Part shown: in pieces, positions 36,610-45,182 of the stretch
How positions within the stretch are numbered: the first letter of the stretch is position 1
How the letters are laid out: each line of letters opens with the position of its first letter
NCBI GenBank assembly: GCA_963699015.1
Contig: CAVOSX010000002.1
Span: 806,001 to 870,000, forward strand
DNA from: PALSA-505 sp963699015
GTDB lineage: Bacteria; Actinomycetota; Actinomycetes; Streptosporangiales; Streptosporangiaceae
DNA length: 64,000 bases
Direction: 5' to 3'
Notes under the pieces: generated by a model
What the model was told of the DNA's origin: nothing
The model's database searches: none
Seen by the model: only the letters and a program-made list of their open reading frames with translations
Position numbers and translations under genes: made by a program

Positions 36610-37362
36610 TCACCCGCGGGATCGGTGGAACCGGCATCGGGCCGTGTCGAAGAAGCAGCCGGGCGGCGGGCCGAAGTGCCCACTGGCCCGGAACGTGAAT
36701 TTCGCGCTCGCTCCTGGCCGCAGCACCAGCCGGCCCGGCCGCGGGGCCACGACCCCGGCCCGGTGCAGGCGCGGGCCGGCCGGATACCAGCGCTCTCCCC
36801 ACACGCGATCCATCCGCGCGCGCCGGTAGCGGACGAACAGCCGCCAGCTCGCGATGGCGGACCTGCTGCTGTTGGTGATCGTCATGATGGCGACGAACCC
36901 GCCGTGCCAGCGGCGCACCGTCCGGTAGGCGATGACCACCGGCAAGCCGGGCGAAGCGGCGACGGATGACATGTCTCCCGCCAGTTTGCCGGTGTCCGCA
37001 TTCGGGTCCGGGTAGGGACCGGCGCGGCGCGAGTAGCCATTCCCGCCCGTCCCGCCTGGTGCTGCGGCCCTGCGGGGCCGCGGCACCCCGGCCTGGCCGC
37101 GGCCGGCCGCCGAGCAGCTGGCCCCCGCGCAGGGCGGGCCCAGCCGCCGGAAGGCCATGTGGGTCTGGGTGGTGCCGTAGGCAAGGACGGCCGCGAAGAC
37201 GATGCAGGCGCCTGCGGTGAAGGTGGGAGTCACCACCATCCGGCCCAGCGACCGGCGGGCGCGCCCGCGTGACGGCCCGGCATCAGGGGCTGGTGTGCCG
37301 TGCTGGCCGGCAGACTGCATGCCCCGGGGCCCGCTCGCGGGATCGCGGCGGCGGTTCGTCAT
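36610..37362 (-). CDS. membrane-anchored protein with CBM2-like extracellular domain
   Basis: A 250-residue protein. A basic N terminus precedes one membrane helix (about 45-65, FTAGACIVFAAVLAYGT). A Pro/Gly linker leads to a C-terminal domain (about 140-245) resembling family 2 carbohydrate-binding modules: VVIAYRTVRRWHGGFVAIMTITNSS, ASWRLFVRYRRA, then VLRPGASAKFTFRASG and a final Cys pair. It probably displays a polysaccharide-binding fold outside the cell. No catalytic domain is attached. The CBM2 match is by pattern only, so moderately certain. Confidence 0.65.
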   Translation of the reverse strand: MTNRRRDPASGPRGMQSAGQHGTPAPDAGPSRGRARRSLGRMVVTPTFTAGACIVFAAVLAYGTTQTHMAFRRLGPPCAGASCSAAGRGQAGVPRPRRAAAPGGTGGNGYSRRAGPYPDPNADTGKLAGDMSSVAASPGLPVVIAYRTVRRWHGGFVAIMTITNSSRSAIASWRLFVRYRRARMDRVWGERWYPAGPRLHRAGVVAPRPGRLVLRPGASAKFTFRASGHFGPPPGCFFDTARCRFHRSRG

Positions 37363-37446
37363 CGTGGCGATTTATATCAACGATCGTCACTGCCTGCTAG
37401 ACATCGAGACGTATCCACGCACTTACCCGATGTAAGAGCAAGCTGG

Positions 37447-38385
37447 TCACCGGAAGTGCTGCCAGCCGGATTCGCCCCGATAATTCGCCCCGTTAACACG
37501 GATTCCCTGCCCTTGGTCAACGTCACCGATCACCACCCAGTGCGGCGTAAGCCCGGCATCGCGGGGAAAGGTCGCGGCCAGCGCGTGATCCTCGCCACCC
37601 GACAGCACCCAGTCCAGGGGATCATGGCGCAGCGCCCGCGCCGCGTCGAGTACGGGCGGGGCGAACTCCAGCCGCGCCGTCTCGACGTTGATGAGCACGC
37701 CGCTCGACTCCGCGATGTGGCCGAGGTCGGCAAGCAGGCCGTCACTGACGTCAATCATCGAGGTAGCGCCGAGCGCGGCTGCCTGCGGCCCGGCGTCGTA
37801 GGGCGGCCGGGGCCGCCGGTGAGCGGCCACCGCGCCGGACGGCTCCGTCCGGCCTGCCTGCAGCAGGGCGAGGCCGGCGGCCGAGTGGCCCAACCGCCCC
37901 GCGACCGCTACCACGTCCGAAGGCCGCGCCCCGCTCCTGGTGACGGGCTCCTTGCCTGCCAGGGTGCCGATGGCGGTGACCGCGACCATGATCGGGCTGG
38001 CCTGGGACACGTCCCCGCCGATCACGTGGGCGCCGGCCCGGGCGGCCTCCTCGGCCAGCCCGGACGCGAAGTCCTGCGCCCACGCCACAGGCAGGCTGGA
38101 CGGCGCGGCCAGCCCGACGAGCAGCGCCAGCGACACCGCCCCCATGGCCGCCACATCCGCCAGGCTGCGCGCCGCGGCCTTAGCTCCGACGTCGGCCGGA
38201 CCCGACCACTCGGTGCGGAAGTGCCGGCCCTGGACGAGCAGATCCGTTGTGGCGACGATCCGCGGGCCGGGGACGCGCAGCACGGCCGCGTCGTCGCCGA
38301 TTCCGACGATCGCGCCCGGCGCCGCGGGCATCCTGGCGGCGATGGCGGCGATGAGCCCGAACTCACCGAGTTCCCCGATGCTGAT
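37447..38385 (-). CDS. thiL: thiamine-monophosphate kinase
   Basis: ThiL phosphorylates thiamine phosphate to the active diphosphate. VGIGDDAAVL and VATTDLLVQGRHF bind Mg-ATP. SLADVAAMGA, HVIGGDVSQA, SMIDVSDGLLADLGH and LSGGEDHALAAT are family hallmarks. The conserved N terminus IGELGEFGLIAAIAARM is encoded upstream of the first ATG (38331), but no ATG or GTG precedes it before a stop. GGAGG lies 5 nt before ATC 38385, so a non-standard start or an error in the start codon is likely. A 38331 start would remove conserved residues. Confidence 0.85.
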   Translation of the reverse strand: MSIGELGEFGLIAAIAARMPAAPGAIVGIGDDAAVLRVPGPRIVATTDLLVQGRHFRTEWSGPADVGAKAAARSLADVAAMGAVSLALLVGLAAPSSLPVAWAQDFASGLAEEAARAGAHVIGGDVSQASPIMVAVTAIGTLAGKEPVTRSGARPSDVVAVAGRLGHSAAGLALLQAGRTEPSGAVAAHRRPRPPYDAGPQAAALGATSMIDVSDGLLADLGHIAESSGVLINVETARLEFAPPVLDAARALRHDPLDWVLSGGEDHALAATFPRDAGLTPHWVVIGDVDQGQGIRVNGANYRGESGWQHFR

Positions 38386-38478
38386 GCCAGCCTCCAGTGA
38401 TCACGCGGCCAGTGTGCGATACGGTGACGATTCCTGATGTCGCTCATTCGTAGACTCAGCCCGCCCTGGGAGGACGTC

Positions 38479-38712
38479 ATGGTCCACGCATACATCCTCG
38501 TCCAGACCGAGGTCGGCAAGGCCGCGGAGGTAGCCGCCCGGATCTCCGAGATTCCCGGGGTAACCCAGGCGGAGGACGTGACCGGGCCGTATGACGTTAT
38601 CGTGCGCGCCCAGGCGGAGAACGTCGATGACCTCGGCAGGCTCGTCGTCGCCCAGATTCAGGGAGTCGACGGGATAACCCGGACCCTCACCTGCCCGGTC
38701 GTTCACTTCTGA
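38479..38712 (+). CDS. Lrp/AsnC ligand-binding domain protein (stand-alone RAM domain)
   Basis: A 77-residue protein consisting only of the Lrp/AsnC C-terminal effector domain (VHAYILVQTEVGKAAEVAARISEIPGV, then TGPYDVIVRAQAENVDDLGRLVV). It lacks the helix-turn-helix, so it should sense amino acids or pair with another protein rather than bind DNA. A GGAGG site precedes ATG 38479. Such stand-alone domains near thiL/cofC are common in actinomycetes. Its end overlaps the convergent cofC end by 26 bp. Confidence 0.9.
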   Translation: MVHAYILVQTEVGKAAEVAARISEIPGVTQAEDVTGPYDVIVRAQAENVDDLGRLVVAQIQGVDGITRTLTCPVVHF

Positions 38713-39352
38713 CCAGCAACTGCGGGGCGATCGCAGCGGTGCGCGGGCCGAGCCCCAGCCCGGCCGCCGAGCTCAGGTCGGCCGGAGTGTCCACGTCCCG
38801 GCGCAGCCCGGGAATGCCGGGGAGATCGAGTTCGGTCACGCCCGCGGCCCGGTGCCGCCGTCTCGATCCCGGCCCGAACCTCGGCTGGAACCTGGCCCCG
38901 GGCGCCGCGGTGTACAGCGTCGTCCCGGAGCCGGCCGCGTCGGGCACGAACGCCTCGGGCCAGTCCGCGGCGGCGCGCAGGGCCCGGCCCAGCTCGGCCG
39001 GCCGCAGCGCCGGCAGGTCCGCGGCGAGCGCGCCGGTGGCGGCGGCCGGGCGGAGCGAGGAGGCCACCGCGGCACCGTGCACGAGCGCCGGGTTCAGGCC
39101 GTCGTCCGGCTCGTCGGGGACCACGTGCGCGCCCAGCCCGGTCAGCTCGGCCGCCGCAGCCGGGTCGTCGCTGACCACGATCACCGCCGCCACCTCCCGG
39201 CAGCCGACCGCCGCCGCGACGGTGTCGGCTGCCAGGGCCAGGGCAAGCTCGGGCCTGCGCGCTCCGGCCAGGCCGGTCAGCCGGGACTTGGCGTGAGCAA
39301 GTACCTTGACGGGAATCACCAGCGACCACGTGAACGGTGCATCAACTGCCAT
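38687..39352 (-). CDS. cofC: 2-phospho-L-lactate guanylyltransferase (F420 biosynthesis)
   Basis: A 221-residue nucleotidyltransferase that activates phospholactate or phosphoenolpyruvate with GTP for coenzyme F420. WSLVIPVKVLAHAKSRL is the N-terminal GT motif. AVIVVSDDPAAAAELTGLGAHVVPDE, AADLPALRPAELGRAL and RRDVDTPADL are typical. ATG 39352 removes a 97-residue GC-rich upstream extension that does not resemble the family. No other cof gene lies in the window. It shows that the organism makes F420. Confidence 0.93.
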   Translation of the reverse strand: MAVDAPFTWSLVIPVKVLAHAKSRLTGLAGARRPELALALAADTVAAAVGCREVAAVIVVSDDPAAAAELTGLGAHVVPDEPDDGLNPALVHGAAVASSLRPAAATGALAADLPALRPAELGRALRAAADWPEAFVPDAAGSGTTLYTAAPGARFQPRFGPGSRRRHRAAGVTELDLPGIPGLRRDVDTPADLSSAAGLGLGPRTAAIAPQLLVRSERPGR

Positions 39353-39663
39353 GAGAGCCTGTCCGGAGATCCACGTCCGCCGCGAGCGGCGCCCCGGCGG
39401 CCACGCGCGAGCGCCGGGCCGAGCCCGAGCGCCAGGCGGCCAGGGCGGAGCGGGGAAGCATAGCCGGAGGCTATGCGACCGGGCGAGAACGCAGCCAACC
39501 GGGCGCCGGCGCCCGGACGGCCGCCGGGCGAGGCGTGGCAGGGCCTGGCTCCGCGGGCACCGGCTGACTGCGATCCTGCCTCGACATGGTGCGCGGCAAA
39601 CCGCGAGACTGGCCGGTATGAGCGGCGGAGGGCTGGGGCACATGAGGCGAGACGAGCGTCAGC
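39353..39663. promoter_or_regulatory. divergent spacer between cofC and plsC
   Basis: This 311-bp gap separates divergent cofC and plsC. No convincing gene lies in it. It contains a perfect 8-bp inverted repeat, GCATAGCC-GGA-GGCTATGC, at 39458-39476, which suits an operator or short hairpin. Otherwise it is GC-rich without clear -10 elements. Confidence 0.45.
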
Positions 39664-40498
39664 ATGGCTAACCGGGCGGAACGGGACTACTCGCCGGGCT
39701 GGCGGCGCTTCACCACGATCGTCTTGCCGTCGTCGATCCGCAGCATGATGAAGCTGGAGGCCAGCGGCCAGAGCTACTTCCCGCCCCGGCGGGATGATCG
39801 TGGCCGGCAACCACCTGTCCTACGCGGACTGGCCCGCGATGGCCCTGTTCTGCTACGAAGCGGGGCATTACCCGGTATTCACCATCAAGTCCCCGGTGTT
39901 CGACGTCAAGATCATCGGTCCGCTGCTGCGCAAGTTCGGCCAGCTGCCGGTGTACCGCGGACGGGCGGACGCGGCGCTCGTGCTGAAGGAGGCCGAGCAG
40001 CGCATCGGCCGCGGCGAGTGCGTCATCTTCTATCCGGAGGGCACCGCGTCCAGGGATCCCGACGCACTGGCCGATGGTGGCCAGGACCGGGGTGGCCAGG
40101 CTCGCGCTCAGCACCGGGGCCCCGGTGATCCCGGTCGCCTGCTGGGGGGCGCAGGCCATCCTGCCCTACGGCGACAAGCGGCCCAGGCTGTTCCCGCGCA
40201 AGACGGTCGAGATCGCCGCGGGTGCCCCGGTTGACCTGTCGGCCTTCGCCGGCCAGCCGCTCACCTCCGACACGCTGCGGCGTGCGACCGACGCATCATG
40301 GCCGACGTCACCGGGCTGCTGGCCGGGCTGCGCGGCGAGCAGCCGCCCGCCGTCCCCTACGACCCGCGGGCCGGGCGGCCGCTGGTGACGCAGGCAGGTG
40401 GACGCAGGCGCGGCCGGGACGGACGAAGGCAGCGCCAACGAAGGCAGAGCCGGAACGCGGCACCGGCGAACGCAGGACGCACGGAAGGCGCCGCAGGG
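39664..40498 (+). CDS. plsC: 1-acyl-glycerol-3-phosphate acyltransferase, three frameshifts
   Basis: A lysophosphatidate acyltransferase pieced together across three reading frames. ANRAERDYSPGWRRFTTIVL comes first. Near 39787 an extra C precedes GGMIVAGNHLSYADW with the HxxxxD catalytic motif and VIFYPEGTASRDPD. Near 40064 an extra G precedes WPMVARTGVARLALSTGAPVIPV. Near 40292 a base is missing before IMADVTGLLAGLRGE. After the third repair no stop occurs before gpsA. The density of errors in homopolymer-rich DNA points to assembly faults. It supplies phosphatidate for CdsA. Confidence 0.8.
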
Positions 40499-41504
40499 GT
40501 GAAGGCGGCGGTCATGGGGGCGGGATTGTGGGGCACCACGTTCGCGCAGGTGCTCTGCGACGCCGGCACCCCGGTGACGCTGTGGGGCCGCAGGCAGGCG
40601 ATAGCCGACGCGATCTGCGACCGGCACGAGAATCCCGACTACCTGCCCGGCCATCTGCTGCCTGACGACCTGAACGCGACCAGCGACCCGGCCGAGGCCC
40701 TGGCCGCCGCGGAACTGGTCGTGTTCGCCGTCCCGGCCCAGACGCTGCGGCAGAACCTGGCCGAGTGGGCGTCCGCTGATCCCGGCCGACGCGCTGCTGG
40801 TCAGTCTCATGAAGGGCATCGAACTCGGCACCTGCGCCCGGATGAGCCAGGTCATCGCCGACGTGCTGCGCGCTCCCCGCGACCGCGTCGCGGTCATCTC
40901 CGGGCCCAATCTCGCGCACGAGATCGCCGCGCGCCAGCACGCCGCCTCGGTGGTCGCCTGCTCCGACTCCGGCGCGGCCAAGCTGCTGCAGAGCGCCTGC
41001 CACGCGCCGTACTTCCGCCCCTACACCAACCCGGACGTCATCGGCTGCGAGCTCGGCGGGACGGTGAAGAACGTCATCGCCCTGGCCGTCGGCATGGCGG
41101 TCGGGATGGGCCTCGGCGACAACACCAGGGCCACCCTGATCACGCGGGGGCTGGCCGAGACGGCCAGGCTCGGCGCCGCCCTCGGCGCCGACCAGCACAC
41201 CTTCGCCGGCCTGGCGGGGATGGGTGATCTGGTGGCCACGTGCAGTTCGCCGTTGTCTCGCAACCGGACGTTCGGAGAAAAACTGGGTCGCGGCGCGACG
41301 CTGGCCGAGGCCACAGCGAGTACCAGGCAGACGGCGGAAGGGGTGAAGTCCTCGCTGTCGGTGCTCGAACTGGCCCGCAGGCATGGCGTGGAGATGCCGA
41401 TCACCGAGGTCGTGGCGGCAGTCCTGCACGAGGGGTTCTCGGCGGCGCGGGCCGCGGAGCTGCTCACCTCGCGGTCGGCCAAGCCAGAGCGCTACGGGGT
41501 CTGA
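40499..41504 (+). CDS. gpsA: glycerol-3-phosphate dehydrogenase [NAD(P)+], one frameshift
   Basis: It makes sn-glycerol-3-phosphate for phospholipids. GTG 40499 starts KAAVMGAGLWGTTFAQVLCDAG (dinucleotide fold). Near 40772 one extra C shifts the frame. The rest continues PADALLVSLMKGIELGTCARMS, VAVISGPNLAHEIA, CELGGTVKNVIALAVGMA with the catalytic Lys, GLAGMGDLVATCSSPLSRNR, and GVEMPITEVVAAVLHEG. The restored length is about 335 aa. It directly follows plsC and precedes a trans-sulfuration gene by 5 bp. Confidence 0.9.
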
Positions 41505-41509
41505 GCGGC

Positions 41510-42766
41510 ATGGGACCCGACAGCCAGCCGCCGTCCGGCGGCACCGCGCCCAGGCGGCTCGGCGAGAACACGCGGGCCGTCCACCTGCCGCCGCCGCCGG
41601 TACCATCGCAGCAGCCGCTCGGCACGCCGGTGTACCGCACGGCCGCGTTCGCCTTCGAGTCGTCCGCGGAGTACGCCGCGGTGCTGGGGGACGACGTTCC
41701 CGGCTACACCTACAGCCGGATCGACAACCCGACCGTGGACGCGTTCGCGGCGGCCGTCGCCGCGCTGGAGAGCGCCAACCTGCCCGAGCCCGCCACAGCC
41801 CAGGCGTTCGCGTCCGGGATGGCGGCCGTCAGCGGGGTCTTTCTCACTCTGGCCAGCGCGGGCGCGCACGTGGTCGCGGCCGCGGCCGCCTACGGCGGCA
41901 GCTACAGCTTCCTGCGCAACGTGGCGGCGAGATTCGGGGTGGAGACCGACTTCGTGGACCTGACCGACCTGGATCAGGTGCGCGCGGCGCTGCGCCCGGC
42001 CACCCAGGTCATATACGGCGAGACGCTGGCCAACCCGACCACGGCCGTCGCCGACCTGCCGGCCCTGGCCGCGATCGCGGCCGAGGCCGGCGCGCTGCTC
42101 GTGGTGGACTCCACGCTGGCGCCGCCGGTGGTCTGCCGTCCGCTGGAGCACGGAGCGGACCTGGTGCTGCATTCGGCGACCAAGTACATCGGCGGCCATT
42201 CCGACGTCACCGGCGGCGTGGTGACCGGGCGGCCCGACCTGATCAGCCGGATCCGCGCGGTGCGCATCGATACCGGCAGCTCGCTCGCGCCGGACGAGGC
42301 GTTCCTGCTGCGCCGCGGGCTGGAGACGCTGCCGGTCCGGGTGCGCAGGCAGTGCTCGACCGCCATGGTGTTCGCCGCGACGCTGGCCAGGCACCCGGCG
42401 GTGGCCCGGGTTGATTACCCGGGCCTGGACAGCCATCCCGGCCACGAGGTGGCCAGGCGGCTGTTCGACGCCGGCCCCGAGGGCACCAGGTTCGGCGCGA
42501 TCGTGACCATCACCCCGCACGGCGGCCGCGAGGCCGGGATGGCGTTCGCCGACGGGCTGCGCATCGCCCGGGTAGCCACGTCGCTCGGCGGAACGCACAC
42601 CAAGGTCAGCCACGCGGCGTCCACCACGCACCGGCAGCTCGACCCGGCCGCGCTGGCGGCGGCGGGGATCGATCCGGGGGCGGTGCGGTTCTCGATCGGC
42701 CTGGAGGACGCCGATGATCTCATCGAGGACGCGCGGTTGTCCCTCGATTCGCTGACCATGAGATAG
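41510..42766 (+). CDS. cystathionine gamma-synthase/lyase-family PLP enzyme
   Basis: A 418-residue Cys/Met-metabolism PLP enzyme. PGYTYSRIDNPT, FASGMAAVSGVFL and YGGSYSFLRN bind cofactor. VVDSTLAPPVVCRPLEHGADLVLHSATKYIGGHSDVTGG contains the Schiff-base Lys (ATK). It could be a cystathionine gamma-synthase, beta/gamma-lyase or O-acetylhomoserine sulfhydrylase; sequence alone does not settle this. ATG 41510 starts 5 bp after gpsA, so it is probably co-transcribed. Confidence 0.88.
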   Translation: MGPDSQPPSGGTAPRRLGENTRAVHLPPPPVPSQQPLGTPVYRTAAFAFESSAEYAAVLGDDVPGYTYSRIDNPTVDAFAAAVAALESANLPEPATAQAFASGMAAVSGVFLTLASAGAHVVAAAAAYGGSYSFLRNVAARFGVETDFVDLTDLDQVRAALRPATQVIYGETLANPTTAVADLPALAAIAAEAGALLVVDSTLAPPVVCRPLEHGADLVLHSATKYIGGHSDVTGGVVTGRPDLISRIRAVRIDTGSSLAPDEAFLLRRGLETLPVRVRRQCSTAMVFAATLARHPAVARVDYPGLDSHPGHEVARRLFDAGPEGTRFGAIVTITPHGGREAGMAFADGLRIARVATSLGGTHTKVSHAASTTHRQLDPAALAAAGIDPGAVRFSIGLEDADDLIEDARLSLDSLTMR

Positions 42767-42821
42767 CCGGCAGGCCAGGCTGGAAGCGGCAGACGGCCGA
42801 GATAGCCGGGACGGAGGAAGC

Positions 42822-44039
42822 GTGAGCAGCGAACGCAAGATCAGGGTGGCCGTGGTGTTCGGCGGCCGCAGCGCCGAGCATGCCGTGTCCTGCCTCGGCG
42901 CGGGCCATGTCCTCGCCGCGATCGACCGGGACCGTTATGAGGTGGTGCCGATCGGCATCGCCCCCGACGGCCGCTGGGTGCTCACCTCTGACGACCCGGC
43001 CCTGCTTGCCATCCGGGACGGCGAGCTGCCCAGCGTGGACGCGGTGGCTACGCCGGGCACCGAGATCGCCGCGCGGCTCGACCGGGGGGCGCAGGCGCTG
43101 GTCGTCACCGGGCCCGGCGAGGTGCCGCGCAGCCTCGGTGAGGTGGACGTGGTGCTGCCGCTGCTGCACGGCACCTACGGCGAGGACGGGACGCTGCAGG
43201 GCCTGCTGGAGATGACCGGCACCTGCTATGCCGGCGCCGGGGTGCTGGCCAGCGCGGCCGGCATGGACAAGGAGTACATGAAACTGATCTTCGCCGCGCG
43301 CGGGCTTCCGCTGGGCCGGTACGTGGTGGTGCGGGACCGGGACTGGCGCGGGCGGCCCGCTGACCCGGCGCAGTCGGCAGGCACGGCGCAGTCGGCAGGC
43401 ACGGCGCAGTCGCCAGGCTCGGCCCGGCCGGCGCCGCAGGCAGTGAACGAGCGCAAGCGCGTGCTCGACGAGATCGGCGAGCTGGGCTGGCCGCTGTTCG
43501 TCAAGCCCGCCCGCGGCGGCTCCAGCATCGGCATCACCCGCGCCGCCAACCAGGCCGAGCTCGAGGAGGCGATCGAGGCCGCGCGCGAGTTCGACCCCAA
43601 GGTGCTCGTCGAAGCGGCGGTCGAGGGCATCGAGATCGAGTGCGCCGTGCTCGAGGGGGTCGACGGCGGGCCGCCCGACGCGAGCGTGCCGGCCCAGGTG
43701 CTCGTGGGCGGGGACTCGGAGTTCTACGACTTCCAGGCCAAGTACCTGGAGGCCGACACCGCCCTGGCCATCCCGCCGCCGATCCCGGCCGGGCACGCCG
43801 AGCAGATCAGGCAGCTGGCCTGCGCCGCCTTCGAGGCGCTGTCCTGCGAGGGGCTCGCGCGGGTGGACTTCTTCTACACGCCGGGCGGCCAGATCCTGAT
43901 CAACGAGATCAACACGATGCCGGGGATGACCTCGGCCTCGGCCTTCCCGGTGATGTGGGCGGCCAGCGGCCTGCCGCTGCCGCAGCTGGTGGAGCGGATC
44001 ATCCAGACCGCGCTGCGCAAGCGGGGCGGCCTGCGCTGA
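42822..44039 (+). CDS. ddl: D-alanine--D-alanine ligase
   Basis: A 405-residue ATP-grasp ligase that makes the D-Ala-D-Ala dipeptide of peptidoglycan. It starts KIRVAVVFGGRSAEHAVSCLGA, with LLHGTYGEDGTLQGLLEM, FVKPARGGSSIGIT, and INEINTMPGMTSASAFP at the Mg site. An inserted repeat (AQSAGT three times, about residues 185-205) lies in the middle and is probably a loop. GGAGG precedes GTG 42822. It ends convergently with the HU gene. Confidence 0.95.
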   Translation: MSSERKIRVAVVFGGRSAEHAVSCLGAGHVLAAIDRDRYEVVPIGIAPDGRWVLTSDDPALLAIRDGELPSVDAVATPGTEIAARLDRGAQALVVTGPGEVPRSLGEVDVVLPLLHGTYGEDGTLQGLLEMTGTCYAGAGVLASAAGMDKEYMKLIFAARGLPLGRYVVVRDRDWRGRPADPAQSAGTAQSAGTAQSPGSARPAPQAVNERKRVLDEIGELGWPLFVKPARGGSSIGITRAANQAELEEAIEAAREFDPKVLVEAAVEGIEIECAVLEGVDGGPPDASVPAQVLVGGDSEFYDFQAKYLEADTALAIPPPIPAGHAEQIRQLACAAFEALSCEGLARVDFFYTPGGQILINEINTMPGMTSASAFPVMWAASGLPLPQLVERIIQTALRKRGGLR

Positions 44040-44059
44040 GCCCGGCGAGGTAACCGGGC
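44040..44059. terminator. possible bidirectional hairpin between ddl and hup
   Basis: GCCCGG-CGAGGTAA-CCGGGC, 6-bp arms with an 8-nt loop, lies immediately after the ddl stop and before the end of the convergent HU gene. There is no U-run, so the terminator role is only inferred from position. Confidence 0.35.
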
Positions 44060-44066
44060 CGGTTGG

Positions 44067-44384
44067 CTACTTCTTCCTGGGGCTGGGCTTCACGGCGGGC
44101 TTCTTGCCCTTCTTGGCGTTGACGGCGGCCTTGAAGTCCGCGCCGGGCCGGAACTTGGGCACCGAGGACGCCGGCACCTTGATGCTCGCCCCGGTGGCGG
44201 GGTTACGCCCGGTGCGCGCCGCGCGCTCGGACCTCTCGAACACACCGAATCCGGTGATGGCGACCTTGTCACCCTCGGCTACGGCCCCCTGGATGGTCTC
44301 CAGCACCGCGTTCACGGCGTCGGTCGCAGCCGACTTGCTTCCCAGCCGGCCCGAGATCGCGTCGATCAGCTCACTCTTGTTCAT
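44067..44384 (-). CDS. hup: HU family DNA-binding protein
   Basis: A 105-residue nucleoid protein that bends DNA non-specifically. MNKSELIDAISGRLGSKSAATDAVN and VAITGFGVFERSERAARTGRNPATG are HU-typical, with the arm residues RNPATG intercalating in DNA. The C terminus is Lys/Pro-rich (KKGKKPAVKPSPRKK), shorter than the long tails of actinobacterial HupB/HupS. It lies between ddl and leuD. Confidence 0.93.
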   Translation of the reverse strand: MNKSELIDAISGRLGSKSAATDAVNAVLETIQGAVAEGDKVAITGFGVFERSERAARTGRNPATGASIKVPASSVPKFRPGADFKAAVNAKKGKKPAVKPSPRKK

Positions 44385-44561
44385 GAATCACTCCTGCGGT
44401 CCCCCTGACAGGTCGCGGCGGTACGGGTGTGGCGACCTCTGATCTGCCTGAACGTAGGCGATCAGGCGGCTTTGCACAACGACATCGGCGAGAAACCCCG
44501 CCTTCCGCGGCTGTCGTGACGACTAATTGCCCGCAGATGACTAAATCGGGTGCCCATCTCG

Positions 44562-45168
44562 TCAGCTGGTCACGGGGAGCCATGCCGGGCGGCGGCGCTC
44601 GAACTCGGTGATCTCGTCGGCGTTGCGCAGGGTGAGCCCGATGTCATCGAGACCCTCTATCAGCCGCCACCGCGTGTAGTCATCGATCTCGAACGGCACG
44701 CTCAGCCCGCGGCCGGGGCCGGGCGCCGGCCAGCTGACCGTGCGGCCGGCCAGGTCCACGGTGATCTGCGTCGCCGGGTCCGCCTCCACCGCGTCGTGCA
44801 GCACGGACACCACGTCGGCGGGCAGCCGGACCGGGAGCAGCCCGGCCTTCGTCGCGTTGGTCCAGAAGATGTCCCCGAACCGCGGGGCGATGACGGCGCG
44901 GAAGCCGTAGTCGGCCAGCGCCCAGACCGCGTGCTCCCGCGACGAGCCGATGCCGAAGTCGGTCCCCGCGATCAGGATCGTCGCGCCCGCGTAGGCGGGG
45001 CTGGTTCAGCACGAACGCCGGGTCCTCGCGCCAGGCCGCGAACAGCCCGTCGCCGAACCCGGTGCGGCTGACCCGCTTCAGGTAGGAGGCGGGAATGATC
45101 TGATCGGTGTCCACATTGCTGTGCCGCAGCGGCACACCGCTGCCGGTGTGGCTGGTGAACGGTTCCAT
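44562..45168 (-). CDS. leuD: 3-isopropylmalate dehydratase small subunit, one frameshift
   Basis: LeuD combines with LeuC to isomerise isopropylmalate in leucine synthesis. ATG 45168 follows AGGGAG and gives EPFTSHTGSGVPLRHSNVDTDQIIPASYLKR. At about 45000 a run reads CCCC where CCC is expected, shifting the frame. The rest continues AYAGATILIAGTDFGIGSSREHAVWAL and FGDIFWTNATKAGLLPV. The restored length is about 202 aa. The extra C is most likely an assembly error. leuC precedes it by 14 bp. Confidence 0.92.
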
Positions 45169-45182
45169 CGCAGGCTCCCTGG

